Notes under the pieces: generated by a model
What the model was told of the DNA's origin: nothing
Database searches by the model: none
Seen by the model: the letters and a program-made list of their open reading frames with translations, nothing else
Source: Amphiura filiformis
Lineage: Eukaryota; Echinodermata; Ophiuroidea; Amphilepidida; Amphiuridae
NCBI RefSeq assembly: GCF_039555335.1
Contig: NC_092628.1
Span: 95,429,782-95,493,781, forward strand
Length of the DNA: 64,000 bases
Direction: 5' to 3'
Program-made: the position numbers and the translations under genes
Shown here: piece after piece, positions 1 through 12,700 of the stretch
Layout: every line of letters begins with the position of its first letter
How positions within the stretch are numbered: position 1 is the stretch's first letter

Positions 1-179
1 TAGAACAAATTACTATACAAGCTGTATCAAAAGTTTGGTACCCAGCAGTTTTGATAGTAATTGAAAAGCCTGGTTCTTCCAAATGCAATATCGGGTCCCC
101 TTAAAATGATAAAATGATCAGACCATAAATCTTTTGTGACTGTTTATGACATTAATCAACAAATTATGCGGATCCTAGA

Positions 180-560
180 TGTGTCGAGGATGTTATGTTT
201 ATGAACAAAACGTTACGTTTGTATTTTCAACATTGTTAATCATTGCTACGTGTATGTTAACAAATGAAAGTTCTGTAATTATTTTAATTCTTCAATGCTA
301 AGTTAGTAAGTATTCTTTTGGATATCATCAAATTGTAAATCTCTAGTCAGATTTTCAGTGTGTTAACAACTATGTATCAAAGATGTTACGTTCATGTACA
401 AAACATTAACGTTCTTATCTTGTAAACATTGTATACCCATATAGCTACTTTTGAAGAATGAATGTTCTGTAATTGTCTTTTATCCTTCATCTCTATTAGA
501 TTTTCAGTGTATTAGCAAGTAGATGATGTATATGTATCACAGACGTTATGATGTATATGT
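180..560. repeat. Diverged ~190 bp tandem repeat
   Basis: Segments starting GATGTTATGTTTATGAACAA (about 189) and GATGTTACGTTCATGTACAA (about 379) align through the GTTCTGTAATT stretch and CAGTGT...TTAGCAAC; a third start appears near 535. Confidence 0.5.
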
Positions 561-1545
561 ATCACAGACCCGGGATCACAGACGTTATACATTCATAAAA
601 ACTTTTCTTTTGGTCAACATAGGGTAGATCCTCTTCTATACTATCCATCATATACCCCCTGCATAACGAAATTCAACAATATTCAATATCCAAAGCAATA
701 TCATCACTACAATATGCCCCAAAATTGAACTCCCCACCCCACATAATCGCAAATTGACACGACAGCTTCATTCCAATTCAATTTATTTCATCCAAAACGG
801 TCCTGTGATACACCTTCCCCAATCAAACACATTTGTCTTGCATTTGATCATCTTCTACTCTTCCCTAGAAAAAATCATTATGATACCAAATCCCCGGGAC
901 CAAATCTAAACACCATGCCATGGAATTCACCATATCACGTCCAAGCTCACATAATTTGGGCGCCCCATTCCTTTTTTAAAGGAATTTTTATTATAGAGAC
1001 TGGATAAATGTAAAGTCTTCGAGCTTCCTAAAAGAAATGTTGTATATTCTTGTTCTTTTGGTATTTTCTTGTTAAAACTTTTTGTGACCCCTGCCCCTAT
1101 CAGGAGCAAAAACTTTTTGACTCCCTTTTGAAGACATAAAACTTTTTTGACTCCTTTTAGAGACTAAAACTTTTTAACCCCTCCATTTTGCCACCCCCAA
1201 AGTATTTCTGAACAATCCCTTAGTCCAGGCGATTAGAATTGCACAGGGCTCAAAACTCATCAATACTAATCACAATTTTGTATCTAAATATGGGTGAACG
1301 AGGCTTTGAAATTTGAGATGAGAAAATGCTTGAAAACGCTGTTCTTTATCAATAATATTAAGGAAATGTGTATGGTATTTGCTTAATATTTGATTACCAA
1401 CGGAATAAACTGCGAATATCTAACAAAACTTTAAAAATAAGTCGGGTCAGGTGGGGTATGAAAAGTCGGGTATGAAAAGTAGGGTCACAAATTGTACCAA
1501 CCCTGCTAATACACTGAAAATCAAATAGAGATGAAGGGTAAAGAG
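476..1545. mobile_element. Possible element bounded by a ~39 bp inverted repeat
   Basis: ATCCTTCATCTCTATTAGAT plus TTTCAGTGTATTAGCAAG at 482-518 is mirrored at 1503-1541. No target duplication was established. A decayed poly-C hAT-like end (about 1085-1222, ending TTTCTGAACAATCCCTTAG) lies inside. Confidence 0.4.
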
Positions 1546-3000
1546 GAAGAGTCTTTCAAAATGACACAGTTCACGAATCAGGTGTATAGTCATTTGTTGT
1601 AACTTTCCATTTTCATATCTAACCTACTCTGCACTAAATCTTACAATAATTCGTGATTTGAGGCATAATGATACCTACATCCTGACTCTGACATATAACT
1701 CCCCAGCAAACAAACTTTCCAAGTCAATTATACCATGCAAATAATAACATTTGGCCTACTAGAGCTCTAATTAAGATAACATCTAATTATGGTCAAAGTG
1801 TATGGTCAAAGTATATGCCGTGTTGTTTCCATACAGTTTGTCGCCCAATTGTGCCACCATATTACAACTCTGGCAATAACCGCTATATAGATTTGTTGAT
1901 GGTAATTGGCAAACAAAGGCCATTGATCTTATGGTCAAATGTCATCGTCTATCGGGTTTTAAGACAAACGGTGGTCAGGCTGAAGGCATACAAAGGTCGC
2001 GGATTATTTGGTGTTTTTACAAATCCATTAATTTTGTCTTTTAAACAAAGAATATACGCACACCATTTTATCCTGTGCATAACAGAAAACAATAATAAAA
2101 TAAAATCCAAACATATTGTGGTTTTATTTCTGAGCAAGGGCATAATTTTAGCAAAACAATTGCGGAGTAAATCTAGTAAGAGTGAAATTAGAAGCTTCTC
2201 ACAAACACATGCCTATATTGTGGGACGCCTCCGTAGAGGGCGCCCCAAAAACTGTACGCTAACAGTTTTTTAAACTAACACTTAAAAGTGTTTACCTCTT
2301 GATGTTCCTTAGCTGCATGTGAACCACTGATTGGCGGCCCATGTTTTTTTCTTTTATAGTGCATATGTGCCTATATAAGTTCTTGACCCCGGTTCTTGAA
2401 CTGTGTCGCTCCTCATTTGCCATTGTTCATTCTAGCATTTTATAAAAAATGCCTCATCAATAATGTTTAAAATTTAAACGAGGTGCTTTACGTAATCGCC
2501 TATATTGTTAGTTTTTTTAACCGTTTATAAATTATAACGCTTTGGTGTGTTTAAGTATAAACTTTAGAGTGTGATTATTTGATAAGGGAATGAAGGCAAG
2601 GTGCTAGGTTTTAGTAATTTATAGTATTTCCATGAGTACGCCGTCGGTTATCAGAACTGATGAAGTCAGAGACACATCTGACGAAAGCTCGACCACTCAC
2701 CATACTCACACAGGAACGGCTGTACCGGTACTGTGATATAAACCGACTGCGTACTCGTAGAAATAATAACTTCTTATGGATACCTGTCAAAAAGGCCTTA
2801 TCTGTCAAAAAAGACTTATTTGCTAGGTTTTATGTAGGATTTGTAATATGTAGGAATAGAAAATAAATACTAGTAGCCGTAATTTTTAGAAAATGTGGAT
2901 ACTAACCATGCTAACTAAAAATATGTTCATGTGTTTAGAACTTATTTCAACATTTTATTCAAAAGGCATATTATGAGCGTTTTATTTAGGTGCCCCATGA
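1546..3000. other. No gene seen
   Basis: The longest frame (1815-2273, +, 152 codons) has no recognisable domain, no splice context and biased composition. A GATGAAGTCAGAGACACATC segment near 2660 looks like retroelement tail DNA but cannot be assigned. Confidence 0.4.
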
Positions 3001-3370
3001 ATGTGTGCTAAAAATCACGTGCCGCCCCCTTTCGGCTCACCAAAAATGTCTTGCCCCCTCCCCCATTTACCCTCACCCAGGGCTCATAATTATTGCACAG
3101 TCCTATTAAGATTTGGTTTTTTTTTTTTTTTTGGGGGGGCAATTAGTGAAAATCTGTATTTTGATGCTCTTTTGAGGGGTGGTGCAATAATTATGTGTAC
3201 CCCTGGGGTGGTGAATTCTCAAAATGGTCTGCCAAAAATCCTTGCCCCCCCCTTTGGCTGTGCCAAAAAATCTTTGCCCCCCCTTTTGACGTGCCAAAAA
3301 ACTTTTGCCCCCCCTTTTTGACGTGCCAAAACATTTTTACCCCCCACTTACACATGCAAGATTTTTTGGG
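3001..3370. repeat. Decayed homopolymer-rich MITE
   Basis: Repeated blocks of TTGCCCCCCCTTT and GTGCCAAAAA, with an inverted pair CTCATAATTATTGCACAG / GTGCAATAATTATGTGT around 3083 and 3183. Frames here are Pro/Phe low-complexity. Confidence 0.5.
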
Positions 3371-3411
3371 GAACCCGAATTTAAAACCTTAAATTGTCTT
3401 ATCATAATGTG

Positions 3412-4727
3412 TATTAATACTAGCGCTCAATTGTTGATAACTGCGTGTTCTATATACAATAAATGAGCCTACGCACAATAGTTTTTTCATACATTATATC
3501 GATTTTGACTCGCACGTGCTCGCCGTATACCAAAAGTATGTCGGTGTGGCGTGGCCTACCATTTTTCTTGTAGTTTCTTGTATACACGTCGATGTTTTCA
3601 TCATTTATACAATAAATCCACATTAGACCCCTAATTTTATTTCAGGAAATAAAAGATTAGATTACCATAAAAACGAAACAGTAATCATTGGTAGGGTCTA
3701 ATGTCATTTTATCATGGAATTTTCAAGGTTTTTTCTCATATCGCCATTCTCGCTCAATTAAAAAAATATTTTGGCGTATATAAAATTGAAATAAAATTCT
3801 CTGCCTCATAAACGACATCAAATGTGGGAATCACGAATCGTTATATATGATGTGCAATTAATATTCATATTTTCTTTTATACAGAGGATGCTTCAGTTTT
3901 GACAGGAAAAATATTTTCTTGAAAACCCTCTCACTCGGTTATTTCAAAACGGTAACCACGCTTCCCTAGAATGTGCAATAAATTAGCATTAAATTTTTTC
4001 TTATTCTAACAGCAAGCGTTTCTAAAATGCAGTATGGCGAAATGTGGTGTAGTAGCATGGTAACTTTTATGTCAATCTAGTTGACTGATCATGAAAACTA
4101 GTTTACTAAGTTCATGGACTGATGAAAGGTGAGCTCAAAATTTTAATGCTAAATTATTGCACATTCTAGGGAAGAGTGGTTACCGTTTTAAAATAACCGA
4201 GTGAGAGGGTTTTCAAGAAAATATTTTCTTGTCAAAACTGAAGCATCCTCTGTATAAAAGAAAATATGAATATTAACTGCACATCATATATAACGATTCG
4301 TGATACCCAATTGTGGCACATTTGACGCCGTTTATGAGGCAGAGAATTTTATTTCAATTTTATATACGCCAAAATATTTTTTTAATTGAGCAAGAATAAG
4401 GATAGAAAAAACGTTGAAAATTCTATGTATAAATAACATTAGACCCGGCAAAAGATTACTGTTTCGTTTTTATGGTAATCTAATCTTTTATTTCCTGAAA
4501 AAACATTTGGGGTCTAAAATGGATTTTTTATGTAATTGATAAAAACATCGAACGTGTATACAAGAAAATGGTAGGTTCCTCTATAGTATTTTACTGACCA
4601 TGGAAATGTACTGACACCGTGCGAGCACATGTCAAAATCGATATAATGTATTGTCCATATAGACGCGCATTTATCATGTTTATTGTCGGATTAACAACAA
4701 TTGAGCGCTATTAATACACATTAATGT
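3412..4727. mobile_element. 1.3 kb foldback element
   Basis: Two arms of roughly 600 bp face each other around about 4065. The outer ends are AATGTGTATTAATACTAGCG and the mirrored CGCTATTAATACACATT. Inner segments such as GAAGCATCCTCTGTATAAAA and GGTAACCACGCTTCCCTAGA are mirrored too. The arms have diverged by indels. No protein frame is seen. A third arm fragment occurs at 16716-16778. Confidence 0.75.
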
Positions 4728-4843
4728 TTTTAGGCAAATAAAATTCCAAAATATTGTACGTTTTCTGCTTTTGCTTGTCACGTGGTAGGCCTATATTGAA
4801 GTTGCGATTATATCTTCAAATAAGTTTCAAATGGATTCCATCA

Positions 4844-4934
4844 AGACAAGTGGCCGAGTGGTCTAAGGCGCTAGGCTCATTATGCATATCCAAAGCGGCG
4901 TGGTGCGCCGTGAGTTCGAACCCCGCCTCTGCCA
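4844..4934 (+). pseudogene. tRNA-Leu-like pseudogene or tRNA-derived retroposon head
   Basis: A-box region TGGCCGAGTGGTCTAAGGCG and B-box GAGTTCGAACCCC are intact and spaced as in a class II (Leu/Ser) tRNA. The acceptor arm (AGACAAG against CTCTGCC) and the anticodon stem do not pair, so it cannot be a normal tRNA. Confidence 0.55.
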
Positions 4935-5167
4935 AACTTTAAAAGAAGTAAAATTGAAATTTAACTTTTTTTAAATTTCATATTGGGGAAATGTGACTGG
5001 GAGAATTTATGTATGGCGTGGAGTGGTGTGAGCTCAACCATGGATCTTGGTGAGTTCAACTCAGGCCAACTTAAAGTAATCCCTTTACCATGCTTACGCA
5101 CCATAGCCTCAGGCCCTACATTCTGGCACAGATTATAGAACCTTCTATAAGCTGTGCATGAAGATAG

Positions 5168-5420
5168 TAGGGAACGCACCATTAGATATTATCGGGGGGC
5201 TAGGGAGTTTTTGAAGAAAAAAAAAAATTGCCTCACTGATGAGAAAAAAAAACCAATTTTGCCTCACTGATGAGTAAAAAAACACTTTCCCCTACCCAGC
5301 TCTGTATAAAGGTATACATTAAAATTGAAAAAGACAAAAATCTGCTTCCGAGGTCAGCAGAAAAAAATTTCTAAAAAACCTCCTAAGCCCCCCCCGATAA
5401 TATCTAATGGTACGTCCCTA
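5168..5420. mobile_element. 253 bp MITE
   Basis: Inverted ends TAGGGAACGCACCATTAGAT and its counterpart ATCTAATGGTACGTCCCTA, followed inward by ATTATCGGGGGG / CCCCCCGATAAT. The interior is A-rich with TTTTTGCCTCACTGATGAG repeats. Confidence 0.7.
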
Positions 5421-5502
5421 GATGATCTGTGATTCTGGAAAGAACAGCTACAGCCCATCATCTATAAAACTCTCGCCATGATGAATTATGGTTAGAAGTC
5501 TA

Positions 5503-5750
5503 ATATGTGACCGTACAGCACGAATGAGCCGTAAATGTCCTCAATTGTATTCTGAGTTACAGTGTAAAATGGGCATGAAGGTCATATTCATAGGTATTTT
5601 CAATTTGGTGCTACGTGTATCTCATTAAATGAGGTACACGTAGCACCAAATTGAGGTACCTATGAATACGACCTTCATGCCCATTTTACACTGTAACTCA
5701 GAATACAATTGAGGACATTTACGGCTCATTCGTGCTGTACGGTCACATAT
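5503..5750. repeat. Near-perfect 248 bp palindrome
   Basis: Arms of about 118 bp from ATATGTGACCGTACAGCACG to its complement at 5750, with a 13 bp self-complementary centre CTCATTAAATGAG (5621-5633). Very few mismatches are visible, so the structure is young or is kept homogeneous. Confidence 0.85.
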
Positions 5751-5887
5751 TTACTGGGCGACTCTCTACAACTTTACAAGTACAAGAGAGGCGGGATCCG
5801 TAATAAAAAAAAAAGGCATTATATGGATGCGAATTCCTGGAGATCGCATTGAAATGTTTGAATGAGGAAAACGCCTTGAACCACATT

Positions 5888-7503
5888 AGGGAGTGTTCAG
5901 AAATACTTTGGTGGGGGGGGCGGGAAAATATTTGTTTTCATGTCGAAATTTTGTTAACCCCCCTCTTCGCGAACCCAAAACTTTTTTGACCCCCCTCTTA
6001 ATGGACCTAAAACTTTTTGACCCCCCTCATATAGGTCCAAAACTATTTTGACCCCCCCCCCCATCAGAATGTACCATTCTACTAATTCAATTCTAGTCAA
6101 ATGGCATTAATGATACTAAAATTTGTATTCAAGTGCAATGAAATTATACCCATGTCATTGATATAAAATATGTGGAATTGTGGAAATGTTTTAAAGTAGC
6201 ACGCTAAAATTTTTGCCATTTGGAAGCTAAACGAATGACATTTGATGTAAAAGTGGATTAAATACGTGGATTGTACTTTGGGGGCTAAAATGGCCAAATA
6301 TGAGCTTAATTTGGTCAGAAACACACATACAGGCGTCAACATGGGGGGATGATTGTATGGGCCATCGGGATCTACGCTTATATTTTACTGGGACTTTTTG
6401 TTGCGGCGAACCGCGCAAAACAAGACTATTTTAGCCCAAAATACAGGGGCGTAGCCAGTTTTCTTGGTCGGGGGGGGGGGGTGAATAAAATTTCGGGGGC
6501 ACAGACGAAAAAAGAAATTGCAGTTGCAAATACATACCGGTTTGTTTTTTAGAGAGACTGTACATGTATTTGAGCTTCCAAAAAAGGCTTTATTGGGACA
6601 AAACGCGTGCAAAAATTGTGTATTTCGCCCATGATGGGATGAAAATGCCTTTATTGTGATAATGTGCGCACACAGCGTGCAAACATTTTGTATTTTACAC
6701 TATTTTGGCCCATGATCGGGTTGAATTTATATGGAAAAGGGTCTCCTTGCTCCTTTTCTTTGCCCTCCAGATTTTCTCTTTCATTTTTTGTCAGAGGGGC
6801 ACTTTTCTCTTTCATTTTTTGTCAGGGGCCCTTCCGCCCCCTGTCTACACTACTGCCGAAATGGTGTGTTTTGCTTTTAAATTGATGGCCAAGTTCACGT
6901 GATCGTGAAGCGCAAAATGTTGCAATTTTACCCTATTTGGGCCCAAAACATGGTGCTTTTCGATGTGCTAAAAAAAGTTGCACATGGCAATTATTGCTTT
7001 ATTTTTTCTTCTTTAAGGATTTTTATGGGATGTCCGGATCATGTCCCCCATGGAAAAATTTAGGGGGTGGGACGTGTACCCCGCGTTCTCCAAGCTTCCT
7101 CCACCTATAATTGTAATGCAACATGATTTAGTTGTATATATCAGTGATAATAAATTAATAATCTGTACTACATGAAACATTATTGTAAAAATTGTCAACA
7201 CTAAAGAAGAGCAAATATATTGCAGCTTTTAGTGATTTAAAGAGCTGACCAGAAAGAACTGACACAAACCTCAAATTTAAGTTATAGACGACAATTTTTA
7301 ACACTGGATCAAATTTTGTTCTCCAGGGTTTAATATGGGAACATTTGCGCGCGCAGCGCGCGAAATTTTTTTACGCCCCCCTCTACGTGCCGAAAGACTT
7401 TTAAACCCCCCCCTGTTCATACACCCAAAGCTTTTTTAGCCCCCCTATTCAGAACTCCTAAAATTTTATGACCCCCCCACCAGAGTATTTCTGAACACTC
7501 CCT
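5888..7503. mobile_element. 1.6 kb hAT-like TIR element
   Basis: Ends AGGGAGTGTTCAGAAATACT (left) and AGTATTTCTGAACACTCCCT (right), with G-rich / C-rich inner flanks. The interior has MITE-like fragments (GGGGCGTAGCCAG near 6448) but no transposase. No 8 bp target duplication was confirmed. Confidence 0.65.
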
Positions 7504-8945
7504 TATGTACTTGAACCATATAGACTTCTACTGTTTATGCTTAACGCTTGAACTGTCAGAAATACAGGTCTGGTTTGGTCACTTCAGGGCGTAAACCACC
7601 AAATCACTTCTCCATTGAAAAGCACGTAAAAATCACCTTTTTTAAACGGCGTTTTCTACCAGGCGTGACAATATTTTTCACTTTTTAACGTCATCCCTGT
7701 ATTAATTAAGGACTGAAATTTTATTTAAGCTTCAATTTTGGGGAACTTTATAGAATCAGTTTTTATTAAAAATGTTGAAAAGCGACGCCGCTATTTCAAC
7801 GCCAAAACTAGCATTAAAACTTGTTCCGTTAGCAGTAATTCGGACAGGGCCTACTTTTCTTGTGAAATCGATTTGTATAATTTCATATCTATTTTAGTCA
7901 TTAATAGGTTAGCATCTTTCATTTAAATCAGAACATGCCAACCTCACGAAGAACATGGTCCCTAAGGACACCACATTGTCTCATGTAACCATATACGTTT
8001 AACCGGAACTCATCACCATTGCACCTTTCGCGCAGTGATTTAGTGTAATACGCCCTTCAGTCAGAAACTGACTATGACCCGACTTTGACCCCTATATGAT
8101 CAGCTATTTTGGTCATTCATTTGCTATAATATTTAAATGCAACGGACGGCACAAAGTAACCCTGGAAATCGACTGGAAATATGTATCGATAGGATATGAT
8201 TTGGGGCATGAACATGATGAATGCAGACAACAGATCCGGTCAATAGGCCTAAATAGATATAGACAACGTGGCACAGTGTCATCGACCCTATATCTTCATA
8301 GCAGGAATCGCCATGGTAGGTTAAATCCACAGCCACGATTAGCCATTTGGTTCAAACCTTTAAAGCTCTTTAAAACAAATAATTAGTCGAGGGACATAAC
8401 TAAGGCTACTCACAATAGCCGGGTAATCGATCTTGGTTGTGCGTGAATAAGCTTGTATACCCCATTGAGTTCAATGGTCATCGACTTTTATACTGCCTAC
8501 AGTGAGTGCAGCTGTACTACACGCTGCACGCTGTAGGACCAACGCAATATAAAATGGTCAAATTTTGAGTTCAAAGCGCACGGCCAATTTTCAAAGCGCA
8601 TTCTAGCGACTATCATATCTGTCCAACACGTATTTTCAAGTGTATGAGACCAAATCTGGTTTCTTGAGAAAAAATCATAACGGGAGATATTCATCATTTT
8701 CTAACCCGGTATACGAAGATTTTCGTCTGATATCAAAATCGTGCATAGCAATTCACGTGTATCGATCCCGTGTATTCATTTTAGTGTCCCTTCTGCACCA
8801 AATAATTAATAGCCAGGCGGTGTCGGTGTGCGTGGGGTTATGGATGTATTGTATTATTCAATACGCTTATACCCCACTCTCCTCACCTCCAGTCAAAGCA
8901 CCTGTATGGTGTCTTCAGGAGGATATCAACCAAGTACCAAGTAAG
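7504..8945. other. No gene seen; dispersed repeat fragment
   Basis: The stretch near 8265-8320 (CCCTATATCTTCATAGCAGG) resembles 10215-10290, pointing to a diverged dispersed repeat. No supported coding sequence. Confidence 0.4.
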
Positions 8946-8947
8946 TA

Positions 8948-9540
8948 CGAGGGGGTATCAAAAAGTTTTAGAAATCGTCCAGAAGTGAAAGAGCTATATC
9001 AATGAAATTTTGTCAGTGCAATCACTGGTCCTTATGTACACTATGATGCAAAATGGTCTCATAAGTATGTTTACTTTTTTACAGGCGACGCTAGATGCTA
9101 ATAACCTGCTGCCCCAGTTACTGCGCATAAACTGAAAGATTGAGAAAATTCAGGCAAGCAGCGTTATTAAGATCCTGCATTTGAAGGGTTGCAGTGCCTA
9201 GAAAATCGATGATGAAATGAAAGTTATCTTCAGTGGTGATTGTGATATTGTCACTGTTGCTTTTTGGAAAATGAATTTTTATTTCATCACAGATTTTTTG
9301 GGCACTGTAACCCTTAAAATGGAACTTAATCATGCTACATGCCTCAATTTTCTCCATTTTGCCGGTTATGCGGTTACATAGGCTGGTACTGACATCTAGC
9401 GCCTGTAAAAAAAGTAAACATTCTTATGAGACCATTTTTGCATCAAAGTGTACATAAGGACCAGTGATTGCACTGACAAAATTTCATTGATATAGCTCTT
9501 TCACTTCTGGGCGATTTCTAAAACTTTTTGATACCCCTCG
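8948..9540. mobile_element. Mariner-derived element with ~150 bp TIRs
   Basis: Flanked by TA at 8946-8947 and 9541-9542. Ends are CGAGGGGGTATCAAAAAGTT and AACTTTTTGATACCCCTCG, and pairing continues for about 150 bp to TTTTTTACAGGCG. Typical of Tc1/mariner-type non-autonomous copies. It carries one short frame (next entry). Confidence 0.8.
9118..9357 (-). pseudogene. Remnant with mariner transposase-like N-terminus
   Basis: The 79-codon frame begins MEKIEACSMIKFHFKGYSAQ then KICDEI, matching the start of the first helix-turn-helix of mariner transposases (MEKIExRxxIKFLxxxG). After about 30 residues the similarity ends, and no catalytic DDD motif is present. It lies between the long TIRs of the element, so it is read as an internally deleted transposase. 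Confidence 0.5.
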
Positions 9541-9678
9541 TATAATAATACCGCGATACCGTCATGCGTTCGTGACTGCTCTTTGGTGTCACTGTCCAAT
9601 ATAGTAAACTTATACTCGGTAAACTGTGCTGTTGTTAATGCCCGTTTTTCTCATAATTATGAAGAAATTTTTGCTTAG

Positions 9679-9767
9679 AAAACTCATTGAAAGAAAACTG
9701 AACACCATGGATTGCAGCAAAGCTATTCTTGATATGTTGCGGAACGACGAGGATGTGGATATGCAAG
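9679..9767 (+). CDS. NRF-like gene, first recognised exon
   Basis: Acceptor TTGCTTAG and donor GTATGT bound an exon encoding MDCSKAILDMLRNDEDVDMQ, ending in phase 1 so that G joins CA of the next exon to give A-LDAFGK. A Cys followed by a short helix before LDxxGK is typical of the start of NRF domains. An ATG at 9707 is present, but the frame stays open to the acceptor and no signal peptide is seen, so an upstream exon is expected. Confidence 0.6.
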
Positions 9768-12700
9768 GTATGTGGATCACTTTCTCATTAAAATAAATCA
9801 AACATGCTGAAAAAATAGTCGATCAAGTCATGGGCACCTTTTAAAAATACGAAGGCATAGGAACGGGAACAGTACGGAAACGTGAAATGCACGTGCTCGT
9901 AACATTCGCAATATTATAGCCTATAATTCTAGACCATATTATAACCCGAGAACTACGAGGGGGGGGGGGGTTGTACCAACCCCCGTAAGATTTTTTGTCC
10001 TTCATAAACATATAAACCGCCTGTTTACGCCCAAACGACCTAGGCTAATCGTAGATCAAAAATGACCGGGCGGTTTGAGGCCCACCATTGGTTTCTACTT
10101 TCTTATAGTAAACATTTTCATTTTCATTTCGCTCTTGTAGCTGTTTATTGTTTGTTTGTTTACCCAGGTTGGTCCGTTCCAAGCTCATTCATGCATTCAA
10201 TCAAAATGCACAAGCCTGGGTAGCCAGTGTAGCACAGCGTCATCATCCCTATATCTTCGTGTCAAAAATTGCCGTGATAGTACGGCGAATCCTCTCGTTT
10301 TTCAATAGCTACGCATGGCGATTTTGTTCGAGATAGGCCGAGCGACTCATGCTAAGCATAGTACGACTATCATATGAGATACCGCCAAGTTCTATTCTAC
10401 ACGTTATATACGATTTGCGCATGCTCTAGTATCCCACATGGTGTTGCTATTACAAGGAAATTCGATTTGTTTTCAGGTAAACCCAGGTTTTGTTTTTAAA
10501 TACACTAACTTGAAATTAAATACACTAATTAGCGGCCATTGCTGTTTGCTCTTGATACATTTTTACTGCATTTTTGGCGTAACGATTTTTTTTAAATCGT
10601 AAGTTAAAATTGTGATATATTTAATTTTGAGAATTACAATTATATAAAGGAACACATTTAGCCCATTCACCTAAAATCCTGGTGCTTGTATTATAATATT
10701 CGATCACACGTGTATATCACAATGCATATGTAAACTTTCTTTATATCTATGTCAATAATAGAATATTATATATTGTATGAAAAAATATTTATAATAGGGT
10801 GTTGACGCTGTGTGTAGGCTAAGATGCATGCTGGCCCAGATAGCTTTGATATACAAAGCAAGAAATGGAAGAAAATAGCAAGGAAAATGATACAGGAGAG
10901 AAGGGCACTCCTAAACACAAAATTTGTACAATTTTACTCTTAATCCTTATTTCATGAGAAAGGAAACTAGAATTCCAATCTCCGATGCAAAGGCTCAATC
11001 AAAGTATTCCAAGAGCTACTGACCCCGGGCTACTGACCTTTTACTTGTTATCATCTGTTCCAAGCCCGGTGACACCTCATTACAGAAATTGGACCTGTCG
11101 ATAGGTTTGTAAGAGGGGATAGCCTTTTGCTTGATAAAATAAATATAACTTGTCAGGCGCGAATGAGGCCATTATAAAAAGGTTTTTTGCTACTACGAAA
11201 CGCATGGTCATTCACCAATTAATGAATAAATTTAAAAAAAAGGCCTAACAAAGTATACAAATTAGTATATACTTATCCAATGTCCACCAACCTTGCCATA
11301 AGCCTACATAGCTTTTATAAAACTGCATGAATTTGGATAACATATTCTGTATGCCATGTTGAAGAACAGTGATGGATATAGACCTATAATCTGAGTTAAT
11401 CATGCAGGTGTTTCAGTTGTATTTAGTGATTATACAAGATAGTGCTGAAATTTAAATTTAGTTAATTTCAATAAGCACAGCATATTTTAACAATTGTTTA
11501 TTCAATTCATAAACCAATGTGATCCCATATAGAAGAAAATACCATGTATTTCTGTATTTGTGTGTCCCCTCAATTACAAACACAACAAAATATATATTTG
11601 GCCTCATTATCCTGATTAAAAGACCATTCATAAACTAATACATTCACAAAGGTTCATTGATCTGAGAACAGGACTAGATTAGTATATTAGCTTTTGGGTA
11701 CTTTCAAGACAAGACTGACACACTTGTGTTTTTTCCTGTGAAATAGGCCCAGGGTCGAGGTTAAAATATAAGAAAATGGCAAGCAGCTAAAATCCGGGGC
11801 TAAAACAAAACACCCAAATTGTTATGACCGAGTTAAGCCCGATCCTGACTCCACTTCGCAGCGCGATGCGATACTGCGATGCTTTTCAAATATCGCAGCA
11901 TCGCGCGATGAAATTAAAATGTACATTTTAATTTCATCGCGCGATGTTGCGATGTTTTAAAAGCATGTGGGGTCTGCATCTCCTTTTAAGGTCATTCTAC
12001 CGACCTTGATTTTCCAGCAGCCAATCAGAAGCGCGCACGGCTGCGATATCGCAGCGAGATGCGAAAAAGTTGAACATTGTTCAACTTTTTCGCGGACCGA
12101 AATTTCCACCGCGCGATGAGAATTTTCACCGCTGAGCTCGTAAAAACCTGGCTCAGATTACAGTTTTTATAGCATCGCAGTATCGCATCGCGCTATATAT
12201 AGGATAATGCGGGATACAGTGAAAGACAATATACAAAACATAAAATATAAAGATCTAAATTTTCAATTCTCATATTTCTTTTAGATTTACAAACCCTAAT
12301 ATTAAAACAAAGTCAGACATAAGAATCACATTTTTCTACATGCTTCTATTCATTTCTAATAATTTTCCTCATAATACAATGAAAAAACAAAAGAAATATA
12401 TATTTTTTCAAACCCTAATAAAATAAAGTCAAACATAAGAATAACTTTTTCTAGATGCTTTTTTCGATTCTCATAATATTCCTCATAATACAATGAAAAA
12501 CAAAAGAAATAGATTTTGAAACCCTAATAAAATAAAGTCAAACATCAGAATAACTTTTTTCTAGATGCCTATTTTCAATTCTCATAATTTTCCTCATAAT
12601 ACAATGGAAAACAAAAGAAATAGGTTTTCAACCCCTAATAAAACAAAGTCAAACATAAGAATAACTTTTTTCTAGATGCTTATTTTCAATTCTCATAATT

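Noticed and set aside
1815-2273. 152-codon frame on the + strand
   Set aside because: No domain, no splice or transcript support, and composition typical of chance AT-rich frames; an overlapping frame exists on the other strand.
4844-4934. Functional tRNA-Leu gene
   Set aside because: A and B boxes are good, but acceptor and anticodon stems do not pair.
5877-7520. TTGAACCA as target duplication of the 1.6 kb hAT-like element
   Set aside because: It occurs on both sides but 4 and 6 bp away from the TIR ends, so it is not a direct flank.
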